A DNA stretch of 64,000 nucleotides, taken from NCBI GenBank assembly GCA_965276675.1, contig OZ255624.1:3348001-3412000 (forward strand), read 5' to 3'. Within the stretch, counting starts at the first letter, position 1. Each line of letters begins with the position of its first letter. The notes beneath the pieces were generated by a model. It was given only the letters and a program-made list of their open reading frames with translations. It was not told the origin of the DNA and ran no database searches. Positions 9,060 through 17,480 of the stretch are shown piece by piece. This DNA comes from G965276675 sp965276675 (GTDB lineage: Bacteria; Acidobacteriota; Terriglobia; Terriglobales; Acidobacteriaceae). The position numbers were made by a program, and so were the translations under genes.

Positions 9060-10558
9060 ACCGGGTATCCTCTCTGTTCGCCGCTGGCTTGTGCTACGCA
9101 GCACTTCTCGCCGGGAACGCCAGCGCGCAAACGCCGCCAACTGCCACGCAGTCAACACAGCAGGCGCAGCCGTGGAAAGCGATTCCCATTCCGCCGCTGC
9201 CGGCCTTCCATCCAGAGCAGCCACGCCGCGTCCAACTGGAGAACGGCGCCGTGATCTTTCTTGAAGAAGACCACGAACTTCCCTTCATCAATGGCTTCGT
9301 CGAGATGCATGGCGGCGGCCGGGATGTGCCGGATGCCAAAGCCGGGCTGGTAAGTCTGTATGGAGATGCGTGGCGCACGAGTGGCACCGCGAAGCAATCG
9401 GGTGATCAGCTTGATGACATCCTGGAGGCCAAGGCTGCCAAGGTCGAGACCAGCGGTGACCTTGACTCCACCTCGCTCAGCTGGTCGTGCCTGAAGGGTG
9501 ACTTCGACCAGGTCTTCGGCATTGCGACCGATCTGCTGGAGCACCCGAAATTCAGCGACGCGAAACTCTCGCTGGCCAAGCAGCAGATGGCTGCCGGGAT
9601 CGTGCGGCGGAACGACGACGCAGGCGGTATCGCGGCCCGGGAGGCAGCACGGCTCGTCTACGGGACAAAGAGCCCCTATGGGCGCAATGTGGAGATCGCG
9701 ACGATGCTATCGGTGACCACGGCTGACCTCGAGCAGTTTCACGCACGCACGGTGATGCCGAACAACATGATCATCGGCGTGATTGGCGACTTTGACTCGG
9801 CTGCGATGGAAGCGAAGCTGCGCGCGGCCTTCGGTAGCCTTCCCAAGGGCACTCCACCGGTGACTCCGAAGGAGAGCTTCCCCGGTCCCGCGCCGGGCGT
9901 CTACGCCGTCGATAAAACCGATGTGAACCAGAGCAATATCTGGGTGGTAGGCCTGGGCACAGAACGCAACAATCCTGACTACTACGCGCTGAGCGTCATG
10001 AACCAGATCTTCAGCGGCGGCTTCGGCTCGCGGCTCTTCCAGAATGTGCGCACCAAGCTCGGCCTCGCCTATTCGGTAGGCGGCGCGTACGGAGCCTCCT
10101 ATGACCATCCTGGCTTGTTCTACGTCGTGGCTGCGACCAAGAGCCAGTCGACCGTGGAAGCGACGCAGGCGATGCTCGACCAGATCCGCGACCTCAAGAC
10201 CGAGTCTTTTACCGATGGAGAGTTGGCCAAGGCCAAGGACGAGCTGCTCAACTCCTTTGTCTTCCACTATGACACGCGGGAGAAGGTGCTGGCGGAACGG
10301 GCCAAACTCGAGTTCTATGGCTATCCCGCTGATTATTTGGAGAAGTACCACGATGCAGTTGAGAAGGTGACGCCAGCCGATCTCAAGCGAGTCGCCCAGA
10401 AGTACGTCGATCCATCGAAGCTGGCAATCCTGGTTGTAGGAAACCAGCCCCAGTTCGGCACGCCGCTGTCAAAGCTCGGGTCAGTGCATCCCATCGATAT
10501 CACCATTCCCCTTCCCGCTGGCATGCAGCAGGGTGGGCCGCAACCTGGAGCGAACTAG
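9056..10558 (+). CDS. M16 family protein lacking the zinc motif (regulatory subunit)
   Basis: 500 residues, GTG start inside the end of the preceding gene (GTGA overlap). Signal peptide 1-24 (ASA cut). The N-terminal M16 fold is recognisable (VQLENGAVIFLEEDHELPF), but where HxxEH should stand it reads LVSLYGDAW, so it cannot bind catalytic zinc. The C-terminal M16 half is well kept, including GGFGSRLFQNVRTKLGLAYSV, which carries the Arg/Tyr pair that positions substrate. This matches the active/inactive pairing seen in two-chain M16 proteases such as mitochondrial processing peptidase. Expected to work with the upstream protein in the periplasm. Confidence 0.9.
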   Translation: MNRVSSLFAAGLCYAALLAGNASAQTPPTATQSTQQAQPWKAIPIPPLPAFHPEQPRRVQLENGAVIFLEEDHELPFINGFVEMHGGGRDVPDAKAGLVSLYGDAWRTSGTAKQSGDQLDDILEAKAAKVETSGDLDSTSLSWSCLKGDFDQVFGIATDLLEHPKFSDAKLSLAKQQMAAGIVRRNDDAGGIAAREAARLVYGTKSPYGRNVEIATMLSVTTADLEQFHARTVMPNNMIIGVIGDFDSAAMEAKLRAAFGSLPKGTPPVTPKESFPGPAPGVYAVDKTDVNQSNIWVVGLGTERNNPDYYALSVMNQIFSGGFGSRLFQNVRTKLGLAYSVGGAYGASYDHPGLFYVVAATKSQSTVEATQAMLDQIRDLKTESFTDGELAKAKDELLNSFVFHYDTREKVLAERAKLEFYGYPADYLEKYHDAVEKVTPADLKRVAQKYVDPSKLAILVVGNQPQFGTPLSKLGSVHPIDITIPLPAGMQQGGPQPGAN

Positions 10559-10562
10559 ACCT

Positions 10563-11960
10563 ATGCAGCTCGCCATCGTCATCATGGCCGCGGGAAAAGG
10601 CACCCGCCTGAAATCCAAGCGCGCCAAAGTGCTGCATGAGATTGGCGGCCGCTCGCTGGTAGGGCACGTCGTCGCCGCAGCCGCACAGCTCGTGCCTCCA
10701 AACGACATCTTCGTCATTGTGGGCCATCATGCGGAGCAGGTGAAGAGTGCGCTGGCCTCGACCGGCGTCCGCTTTGTCACCCAGACCGAACAACGCGGAA
10801 CGGGGCATGCCATCCAGAGCGTTCGTAGCGAGGTGCAGGGCTATGGGAACATCCTCGTGCTCTCTGGGGACGCCCCGCTCATCACCCCCGAGACCCTGCT
10901 CCAGCTGCGAGACTTCCATATAGCCGAGCAGGCAGCCATGACCATCCTGACCGCGTCACCCGAAGACCCGACGAACTACGGACGCGTCATCCGACGGCTG
11001 AAGGGCTTTCCTGAGGTGACAGAGATTGTGGAACAGAAGGCGCTCTCGGCCGATCAGGTCGGCGTCGGGGAGATCAATTCTGGAATTTACGCGTTTCGCA
11101 CCGAGCCTCTGTTCAAGCACATCGGCGAGCTCTCGACCGAAAATGCGCACTCAGAGTTCTACCTGACCGATATGGCGGGCATTCTGGTAAAGACTCGCGA
11201 GCGTGTGTTGGCCCTCGAAGTGGAAGATGCGAACCAGGTGCTGGGCGCGAATACGATTTCCGAGATGATGCAACTGGATGCAACCATGCGCATGCGCAAG
11301 GCGCGCGAACTGATGGCCAATGGGGTGACGGTGTACCGCCCGGAGACCTCGACGATCGATGCCGAGGTGAAAATCGGAGAGGATACGATTTTGGAGCCGT
11401 TTGTTCAGCTGCTGGGACGCACGACTGTTGGATCTGACTGCCGCATTCGGTCCTACTCAGTCTTGGAGGACGCAACACTGGGCGATAAGGTTTTGGTACG
11501 CCACGGGTCGATCATCACAGCATCGACGATAGCAAACAGTGCGAGTATTGGACCCTACTCCCACATTCGTCCGGAATCGGAGATCGGCGAGGGAGCCCAC
11601 GTTGGGAACTTCGTTGAAACCAAAAAGACGCGGCTCGGGGCGGGTACCAAGGCTAATCATTTGAGCTACCTGGGAGACGCTGAGGTGGGGAGCGGCACCA
11701 ACATTGGCGCGGGCACGATTACCTGCAATTACGATGGATTCGCGAAACACCGGACAGTGATTGGGAACAATGCCTTTATCGGGAGCGATTCGACCCTGAT
11801 CGCACCGCTTTCAGTGGCCGATGGAGCTTATATAGCGGCCGGTTCGGCCATCACAGACGATGTTCCCGCAGATTCGCTCGCGTTAGGCCGGGCACGGCAG
11901 ACGATCAAGCAGGACTGGGCCAAGCGGCGTCACGACAAGGAACATCCCGCAAAGAGCTAG
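10563..11960 (+). CDS. glmU: Bifunctional GlmU (UDP-GlcNAc pyrophosphorylase / GlcN-1-P acetyltransferase)
   Basis: 465 residues from ATG 10563; an upstream in-frame codon would overlap the M16 gene and precede the conserved start. The N-terminal nucleotidyltransferase motif AAGKGTRLKSKRAKVLH is present. After residue about 250 comes the left-handed beta-helix of hexapeptide repeats, with GPYSHIRPESEIGEGAHVGN, the KTRLGAGTKANHLSYLGDAE segment and TITCNYDGFAKHRT of the acetyltransferase site. It makes UDP-GlcNAc for peptidoglycan and lipopolysaccharide. It starts 4 nt after the M16 pair and may be co-transcribed. Confidence 0.97.
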   Translation: MQLAIVIMAAGKGTRLKSKRAKVLHEIGGRSLVGHVVAAAAQLVPPNDIFVIVGHHAEQVKSALASTGVRFVTQTEQRGTGHAIQSVRSEVQGYGNILVLSGDAPLITPETLLQLRDFHIAEQAAMTILTASPEDPTNYGRVIRRLKGFPEVTEIVEQKALSADQVGVGEINSGIYAFRTEPLFKHIGELSTENAHSEFYLTDMAGILVKTRERVLALEVEDANQVLGANTISEMMQLDATMRMRKARELMANGVTVYRPETSTIDAEVKIGEDTILEPFVQLLGRTTVGSDCRIRSYSVLEDATLGDKVLVRHGSIITASTIANSASIGPYSHIRPESEIGEGAHVGNFVETKKTRLGAGTKANHLSYLGDAEVGSGTNIGAGTITCNYDGFAKHRTVIGNNAFIGSDSTLIAPLSVADGAYIAAGSAITDDVPADSLALGRARQTIKQDWAKRRHDKEHPAKS

Positions 11961-11994
11961 GCGTGGGGAGAAGAAATGCAGGTCCATCCGCTGC

Positions 11995-12013
11995 GTTGCG
12001 CCTGCGGCGCAAC
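11995..12013. repeat. Perfect 8-bp palindrome between convergent genes
   Basis: GTTGCGCC-TGC-GGCGCAAC: an 8-bp perfect stem with a 3-nt loop, placed between the ends of glmU and the sigma-factor gene. It is followed by TTCGGTCGGGATGACAG. It has no T-tract. It may act as a bidirectional terminator or be a REP-like intergenic palindrome. Confidence 0.6.
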
Positions 12014-12066
12014 TTCGGTCGGGATGACAGGTCTACGTGGCGGGGAGTCAACCAGTAGAGCGCGAG

Positions 12067-12684
12067 TTACGCTGCGGCAGCCCGCTGGCGCGTTCTCGCC
12101 AGCACCTGCCGGAGCCGGATGCGGGCTGAGAGTGCCGTGCGCTCCACCTGCTGGCGAGAGAGTTGCAATAAATCGGCGATGCGGTCCGGGTCGTATCCCT
12201 CTACATCGCGTAGCAGAAAGACAATCCGTTCATTGGCCGGCAACTCCCCGAGTGCCTCTTCGAGTTCCGTTCGTTTAATGTTGCGTCCGCCGAGGGATTC
12301 GCCTGGCTCGGCCGCAGCTGGGGCGGTGGGCTGGTCAAGGGGCACACGTTCGCGAAGTTCGTCTACCATAGCCATATCCACGCCCTGGCCGTTCGGCTCT
12401 TGGGCCGTCTGGAAGGCGCGCACAAAGGTGCTCTCAAGGACCTCTTCCGCTGCGATTTCGTTTCCGGTCATATAGAAAGCGACGGCGAATGTCCGGTGCT
12501 TATGCGTCTCGTATACATCGCGTTGGCGCTGCACCACCGACCGTTCCGCCATCTGGCATTCGGCAACTCTGGGCGATCCGTTACCTGCAAGTTCACGTTC
12601 TAGATTGAACAATCTCGACCTCATTGCGGAACTGTGTCGCGGCGTTCTGCGTAGTTGCTTAACAACTGAACTCCCCTTAAGCAT
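12067..12684 (-). CDS. ECF-like RNA polymerase sigma factor
   Basis: 205 residues. Residues about 57-95 resemble sigma region 2 (VYETHKHRTFAVAFYMTGN...AEEVLESTFVRAFQ). Residues about 140-195 are a sigma region 4 (ALGELPANERIVFLLRDVEGYDPDRIADLLQLSRQQV) with an HTH. A proline/alanine-rich linker separates them. The first 45 residues are basic and may be partly untranslated; internal ATGs at codons 21 and 45 are alternatives and no site has a strong ribosome binding site. No anti-sigma gene lies next to it. Probably directs an envelope or stress regulon; the target is unknown. Confidence 0.8.
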   Translation of the reverse strand: MLKGSSVVKQLRRTPRHSSAMRSRLFNLERELAGNGSPRVAECQMAERSVVQRQRDVYETHKHRTFAVAFYMTGNEIAAEEVLESTFVRAFQTAQEPNGQGVDMAMVDELRERVPLDQPTAPAAAEPGESLGGRNIKRTELEEALGELPANERIVFLLRDVEGYDPDRIADLLQLSRQQVERTALSARIRLRQVLARTRQRAAAA

Positions 12685-12938
12685 GGATGTCGTCTGCCAG
12701 TGCAGTCAAGTGGAGCTCTTGAGTGGCTTCGATTGCGTCAGCCAACTGTACTACGAGTGCGCAACACTCGGTGAACGGTAAGCGGCGACTCCATTGGGTC
12801 GCTGTCCTCACGGATAGTTTATGCCTTCAATTTTCGGCGGTAACTTGCTGTAAATGGCGGTGTTTTTCAGCATCGCAGAGGCTATGATCAAGGTACTTTG
12901 CTTTTACTCCCCCTCCAGGAAAGGCACGACGGGAAACG

Positions 12939-14042
12939 ATGCAGATAGCACGAGTCCTGATCGTCGATGACGAGGCCTATATTCGCGCCGTGGTCTCAGC
13001 CATGCTGGAGCAGGCCGGCTTCGCCGTGGTTGCCGCGAGCGATGGCAACCAGGCGCTTGGGTATCTGGAGAGGCAGGGACCCTTCGACCTGATCCTCTCG
13101 GACATCATGATGCAGGGCATGGATGGCATTACTCTGCTCGAGCGCGTGCACGCCCATCATGCGGAGACGCCGATGATTATGGTCACGGCGGTTCATGATG
13201 TGGCAGTGGCGATGGCTGCCATCCGCAAGGGCGCGTACGACTACTTGTTGAAGCCATTTGAGCGCGATCAGCTCTTGAGCACGGTGAACCGCGCGTTGCA
13301 ATTTCGCCAGTTGACGGAACAGAATTCGGTCTATCGGTCCCAGCTGGAGAGCCTGGTTGCGGCGCGGACCGAGATGCTGAACAAGGCCATGTCCGATCTG
13401 GAGCGCTCCTACGACATCACGCTGGAGGCGCTCGGGGACGCTCTCGATCTCAAGGATACCGAGACAGAGGGACACTCCAAGCGCGTGACGGCCTATACCA
13501 TCGCCCTTGCGCGGGCCATGGGCTTGTCACCTCAAGAGCTGCGCATTGTGGCGCGGGGAGCGTTTCTCCACGATGTGGGCAAGATGGCGATTCCCGACGC
13601 GATTCTCCTCAAGCCCGGCAGGCTGAGCCTCGAAGAGCAGGCCACCATGCGCGAGCACTGTCTTCGCGGCTACCAGATGCTGCGCAAGATTCCCTTCCTG
13701 CAAGAGGCAGCCGAGATCGTCTTTAGCCATCAGGAGCACTACGACGGCAGCGGCTATCCCCGCAGATTGAAGCGGAACGAGATCCCGCTGGGGGCCAGGA
13801 TCTTTGCCGTTGCAGATGCGCTGGACGCTATCACCTCCGACCGTCCTTACCGGCGTGCCAACTCATTCTCCGCCGCTCGCCGTGAGATTCAGAGCTGCTC
13901 GGGTAGCCAGTTCGACCCCAAGGTGATTGAGGTCTTTCTGGAGATGCCGAACCAGTTGTGGGAGGATCTTCGCGCGGAGATCACGGGGCACGGTCAACGT
14001 TTTTCGCCTTCATCGCTGACCGCGTTGCGCAGTTCTTTTTGA
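12939..14042 (+). CDS. Response regulator with HD-GYP c-di-GMP phosphodiesterase domain
   Basis: 367 residues. Residues 1-120 are a receiver with the acidic pair near residue 9 and phosphoacceptor Asp55 (LILSDIMM). A helical linker leads to an HD-GYP domain (about 150-350): His211-Asp212 (FLHDVGKMAIP) and Gly272-Tyr273-Pro274 (YDGSGYPRRLKRNEIPLGAR), followed by DALDAITSDRPYR. RpfG-type proteins of this architecture hydrolyse c-di-GMP on phosphorylation. No cognate kinase is adjacent. The ATG is preceded by GGGA 5-8 nt upstream. Confidence 0.94.
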   Translation: MQIARVLIVDDEAYIRAVVSAMLEQAGFAVVAASDGNQALGYLERQGPFDLILSDIMMQGMDGITLLERVHAHHAETPMIMVTAVHDVAVAMAAIRKGAYDYLLKPFERDQLLSTVNRALQFRQLTEQNSVYRSQLESLVAARTEMLNKAMSDLERSYDITLEALGDALDLKDTETEGHSKRVTAYTIALARAMGLSPQELRIVARGAFLHDVGKMAIPDAILLKPGRLSLEEQATMREHCLRGYQMLRKIPFLQEAAEIVFSHQEHYDGSGYPRRLKRNEIPLGARIFAVADALDAITSDRPYRRANSFSAARREIQSCSGSQFDPKVIEVFLEMPNQLWEDLRAEITGHGQRFSPSSLTALRSSF

Positions 14043-14064
14043 CAGCTGGAAGCGAGGTGGAGTG

Positions 14065-14370
14065 ATGGCGCAAAGATTGAGTGAGGAAGCCCTGGCAGAA
14101 GTTCTTCCCTCGCTGCCCGGTTGGGCGGTGGAGGGCGGCGCTCTGGTACGCACCTTTATATTTACGGATTTCGCGAGCGCAATCAGGTTTGTCAGCCAGG
14201 TTGCTGACGATGCCGAGCAGCAGCAGCACCATCCCGACATCGACGTGCGCTATAACCGGGTTCGCTTGGCGCTGGTAAGTCATGATATGGGTGGGCTGAC
14301 GAGCAAGGACCTGAAAGCAGCAAAAAAGGCGGACGCGAATGCACGGCAGCTGCTCGGGCCTGCAAGCTAA
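14065..14370 (+). CDS. phhB: 4a-hydroxytetrahydrobiopterin (pterin carbinolamine) dehydratase
   Basis: 101 residues from the ATG at 14065; a GTG directly before it is unlikely. It dehydrates 4a-hydroxy-tetrahydropterin produced by aromatic amino-acid hydroxylases, or acts in molybdopterin-related chemistry. The family signature is clear: QQHHPDIDVRYNRVRLALVSHDMGGLTSKD, with the catalytic His pair followed by Pro-Asp. Length is normal for the family. No phenylalanine hydroxylase is nearby. It converges, 8 nt apart, on the small membrane protein at 14379-14645. Confidence 0.95.
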   Translation: MAQRLSEEALAEVLPSLPGWAVEGGALVRTFIFTDFASAIRFVSQVADDAEQQQHHPDIDVRYNRVRLALVSHDMGGLTSKDLKAAKKADANARQLLGPAS

Positions 14371-14378
14371 AGCGGGCG

Positions 14379-14645
14379 TTACTCCTCGTATGGCGACCAG
14401 CCAGGCTCAGATTGCAGTTGGTCGGCAGCTTGTTTTTCCAGCTGCAGGCGAATGCCGGCGAGCGTGCGCCGGTTCCAGAGTGCGACCGCGATACCGCCGA
14501 AGACCGCCGAGGAGACCAGCAGCAGGCGGGAGCGCCACTCCTTCCTGCCAAGCCGCTTGACATCACTCTTGACAAGAGACCCCTCAGTGTCGCTTAATAC
14601 GGTCTTTGGGGAGAGTTGCTTCCGGGCAGATGGCAAGATGCGCAT
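14379..14645 (-). CDS. Small hypothetical single-TM protein
   Basis: 88 residues. A basic N-terminal half (KSDVKRLGRKEWRSR) precedes one hydrophobic helix (LLLVSSAVFGGIAVALW, about residues 41-57), then a short charged, probably helical C-terminus (LAGIRLQLEKQAADQLQ). I do not recognise the family. Tight packing against the dehydratase gene and a sensible TM-plus-coil layout favour a real gene. Confidence 0.5.
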   Translation of the reverse strand: MRILPSARKQLSPKTVLSDTEGSLVKSDVKRLGRKEWRSRLLLVSSAVFGGIAVALWNRRTLAGIRLQLEKQAADQLQSEPGWSPYEE

Positions 14646-14843
14646 CAGTCCTCACCAGCCGCGGAGGACTTCGGATCATCTTTTCTCAAATTCTGTTGGT
14701 TTCTTTGCAACATTTTCTCTCGAAGTGCGTCTATTGTAGTAGAGCAGAAAATGATTGGATGTCCGATACTGGATGCTCCGGTGTGGTGGTTGAGAGAGTC
14801 TCCCGCCTATCGGTTAAGTTTATAAGTTGCGTCACTGGCCTCC

Positions 14844-14879
14844 CGGCACGGACAAATTACCGTTCGTGCCGCTTTTTTT
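14844..14879 (+). terminator. Strong rho-independent terminator without an assigned gene
   Basis: A 10-bp stem (CGGCACGGAC / GTTCGTGCCG, one G-T pair) with an 8-nt loop, followed by C and seven Ts. It lies 57 nt before the start codon of the CYCXC-type protein and 470 nt after the nearest plus-strand gene end. It therefore terminates either a small RNA or an attenuated leader transcript. Confidence 0.8.
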
Positions 14880-14935
14880 GCTCCGGGTGGTCAGCCTAGG
14901 GAAAAGTTCATACACTCGTCTCAGGAGACCGAGCA

Positions 14936-15376
14936 ATGAAGCGAATCCTCATGAGCGCGGCACTTGCCCTGTTAACGGCCGCCGCCTATGGACAGTGGTC
15001 CAACCCCGCGGATGACGTCCCGGCGTACCACACCCAGGCTCCAGCTCGGGTGACGGTGCTTCCCGCGATCTTGACCCCTGCCCAACTCAAGCAGCAAAAC
15101 TTCACGCTACCATGGCAAGCGAAGGTCTATCAGGATGCCGCCAAGTTCCCGCGTGTGCTGTATCAGCTACCATGTAACTGCCGTTGTGACAAAGCCCTCG
15201 GCCATACCAGCCTGCACAGCTGCTTCTCTGGCACGCACGGAGCAGTCTGCTCCACCTGCGCCCAGGAAGGCGTATATGCCTACCAGATGACCAAGCAGGG
15301 TAAGACGCCCAAGCAGATCCGCGACGGAATCGCGCATCGGGAGTACGAAAAGATCGACTTGAACGCCTTGAGCTAA
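14936..15376 (+). CDS. CYCXC-type (PCYCGC-like) secreted cysteine-rich protein
   Basis: 146 residues with AGGAG 8 nt before the ATG. Signal peptide 1-19. The core is a Cys/His cluster: Cys80-Asn-Cys82-Arg-Cys84, His90, Cys96, His101, Cys105, Cys108 in PCNCRCDKALGHTSLHSC and HGAVCSTC. This is the layout of the CYCXC / PCYCGC-motif family, but the usual Tyr between the first two Cys is Asn. It probably binds a metal such as copper, or is redox active, in the periplasm. Function is not established for the family. A terminator hairpin at 14844-14879 stands in its leader. Confidence 0.85.
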   Translation: MKRILMSAALALLTAAAYGQWSNPADDVPAYHTQAPARVTVLPAILTPAQLKQQNFTLPWQAKVYQDAAKFPRVLYQLPCNCRCDKALGHTSLHSCFSGTHGAVCSTCAQEGVYAYQMTKQGKTPKQIRDGIAHREYEKIDLNALS

Positions 15377-15385
15377 GGCGCGAGA

Positions 15386-15461
15386 CGCGCTCTGCTGCGG
15401 CCTAATTCACATAGGGCCTGATCTATGTGGGCTCGTTCTATGCAATCGCCCGCAGAGCGCG
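15386..15461. repeat. Nested inverted repeat between convergent genes
   Basis: Arms CGCGCTCTGC (15386-15395) and GCAGAGCGCG (15452-15461) enclose a second hairpin, CACATAG / CTATGTG (15408-15429). The structure spans the gap between the CYCXC gene end and the histidine-kinase end (15438). It probably serves as a two-way terminator although it lacks a T-tract. Confidence 0.5.
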
Positions 15462-16244
15462 TTCTGGTAGGGTTCCTTCCTCGGCAGAAGCGAGGGCCAC
15501 CCTGAAAGCAGTACCACTCTTCCCCGGGTGTACGCTGCTTTTGTAGCAGATCCGCCCACCATGCTTTTCCACTAGCGACTTGACCACCCAAAGACCTAGG
15601 CCATTGCCGGTGTCCGGTTTGTTGGTTGCGAAAGGTTGAAAGAGCTGCGGGCGGAAGTGCATTGGGATGCCGTGGCCTGTGTCTGCGATTACGATGTGCA
15701 CTCTCTCGCCCCGGATCCGTACGCGAATGCACAACCAGCCTTGCATTGGGGAGGCGTCGATCGCATTCGCGAGGAGGTTGGTAAGCACCTGCAGGATTTC
15801 GCCTTCACGCACAGAGGAAAAAGCGCGCTCCGGCAACTCTCGCCGGAGACGGAGATTCTTCTCCCTGATCCGGCCATCGTGCATGCGGAGTGCTGATTCG
15901 ATCAGTTGCACCAAGTCGACCGTCTTGCGATGCGCGGTCTCCCGGTAGAAGGTGAGCGTCTGCCGCGCGATGGTACGCACTCGCCCAAGCTGCTCTTCAA
16001 TCATGCTCAGACATCTCTGTGTGCTACCGAGGTCATTCTCTTTCAGGCGCGCAAGATAAACCAGGTTGCTGATCGCCTCAAGCGGATTGGTGATTTCATG
16101 CATTACGGACGCCGCGAACTGACCAGCTGTGGCTCTGCGTTCAGCCCGTCTTAGAGCTTCTTCGGTCTGAGCCAGTCGCGTCTCGATCTGCATGCAATCA
16201 TGGGAAATTTGGCGCACCTGACCTTGTCTCGATACTGATCCCAT
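15438..16244 (-). CDS. Orphan sensor histidine kinase (short)
   Basis: About 268 residues from ATG 16244. The frame stays open to a TTG at 16442, but the added 66 residues look unlike protein and no start has a clear ribosome binding site. A coiled-coil lead (TRLAQTEEALRRAERRA) runs into the HisKA box SVMHEITNPLEAISNLVYLA with the phosphoacceptor His, then a HATPase domain with N box (LLANAIDAS), G1 (IADTGHGIP) and G2 (NGLGLWVV). No sensor domain or membrane helix is seen, so it may take a signal from a partner. It is a paralogue of the kinase at 61409-62914. No response regulator is adjacent. Confidence 0.88.
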   Translation of the reverse strand: MGSVSRQGQVRQISHDCMQIETRLAQTEEALRRAERRATAGQFAASVMHEITNPLEAISNLVYLARLKENDLGSTQRCLSMIEEQLGRVRTIARQTLTFYRETAHRKTVDLVQLIESALRMHDGRIREKNLRLRRELPERAFSSVREGEILQVLTNLLANAIDASPMQGWLCIRVRIRGERVHIVIADTGHGIPMHFRPQLFQPFATNKPDTGNGLGLWVVKSLVEKHGGRICYKSSVHPGKSGTAFRVALASAEEGTLPERALRAIA

Positions 16245-16496
16245 TCGTGAAAGTGGGATTGTAAAAGGTAGGAGACCTTGTGGGAGCGGGTGGTTGCTCC
16301 TCGTTACGATTCGGTGACGGAGTTGATCAATATCGTATTGTGCGAGCGTTAGCGATTGCCAGAGAGGTGATGAGCAGAGAGGCATTGCGGCAATTCTTTG
16401 CACATAGCAAATAGTATGCGCACTGCCGCACGCATGGCCCAACGCAAGTAGCCAAGCCTGCCGCTCGGCTGCGCACAGAGAAACCGCGCCTGAGGC

Positions 16497-17480
16497 TTAC
16501 GCGTCCTTCGCCTTCTTCACCGCTGCCGTAAGAGCTGGCACAACTTCAAACAGATCCCCGACAATCCCATAATCCGCTACCTCGAAAATTGGCGCCATTT
16601 CGTCCTTGTTGATGGCGACGATCGACTTTGCACCCTTCATGCCGACGAGGTGCTGAATGGCGCCAGAGATCCCCAGAGCGAGGTAGAGTTTGGGCGAGAC
16701 TGTCTGCCCCGAACTGCCGACCTGGCGCTCCATGGGAAGCCAACCGTTGTCGCAGATGGGCCGCGACGCGCCGAGCTCCGCCCCGAGAACTGCCGCCAGA
16801 TCTTCCGCTATGGAGAGGTTCTCCTTTTCCTTGATGCCACGGCCAACCGAGACGATGATGGCCGCAGAGCCCAGATCGACAGTCTGCGCGGACTCGCGAT
16901 ACGGAGGCTCAGGCTTGTTGCGAATCTGCGATGCGTCGAGCTCAACCGGCACGGACTTCACCTCAGTGGAACCGGCCTCCAATGTGTCAGCGCGAAAGGC
17001 TCCGGCCTGCACAGAGACAAAGCACGGACCTGCCCCCATATGGCGATAGTCTGCGTTGAGTTTGCCCTGGAGCAGCTGGCGAACGAAGGCAGGCTCCTTG
17101 CCCTCCAGATGAAAGCCAATGGTGTCGGCGATCAGAACCTCGCCAAAGCGCGTGGCCAGCTTGGGCGCGAAGTCGCGTACCTGGTAGGTATGCGGGAAGA
17201 GCACGAAGGCCGGCTCGACTTTGCGGACCAATTGCTCGAGTGCGGCAGTGTAGCCATCCGCGGTGTAGTCCTTGAGTAGAGGGTGCGTGATGGTGAAAGC
17301 TTCAGCTGCCTTCTTTGCTCCCAACTCCGGCAAGAGGCTCTGGAGGTCGTCTCCCACCACGGCGCAGGCGAGTGTTTGATTGAGAGCCGTGGCGAGCTGC
17401 TGCCCGGCCGCGAGTGTCTCCCAGGACATGCGGTTCCACGCGCCGCCGCGCTGCTCGAGAACTACCAGAACTCCGCTCAT
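16497..17480 (-). CDS. etfA: Electron transfer flavoprotein alpha subunit
   Basis: 327 residues. The C-terminal FAD-binding domain has the family signature LYLALGISGAIQHLVGMKGA ... AINKDEMAPIFEVADYGIVG near residues 265-315. The N-terminal half has the Rossmann-like Etf fold. It overlaps etfB by 4 nt (ATGA), so the two subunits are translationally coupled, and lies downstream of the FeS oxidoreductase. With EtfB it carries electrons from acyl-CoA and related dehydrogenases. Confidence 0.96.
   Translation of the reverse strand: MSGVLVVLEQRGGAWNRMSWETLAAGQQLATALNQTLACAVVGDDLQSLLPELGAKKAAEAFTITHPLLKDYTADGYTAALEQLVRKVEPAFVLFPHTYQVRDFAPKLATRFGEVLIADTIGFHLEGKEPAFVRQLLQGKLNADYRHMGAGPCFVSVQAGAFRADTLEAGSTEVKSVPVELDASQIRNKPEPPYRESAQTVDLGSAAIIVSVGRGIKEKENLSIAEDLAAVLGAELGASRPICDNGWLPMERQVGSSGQTVSPKLYLALGISGAIQHLVGMKGAKSIVAINKDEMAPIFEVADYGIVGDLFEVVPALTAAVKKAKDA

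Noticed and set aside
14606..14899. 97-codon plus-strand frame before the CYCXC gene
   Set aside because: It runs across a strong terminator and has no ribosome binding site or protein-like composition.
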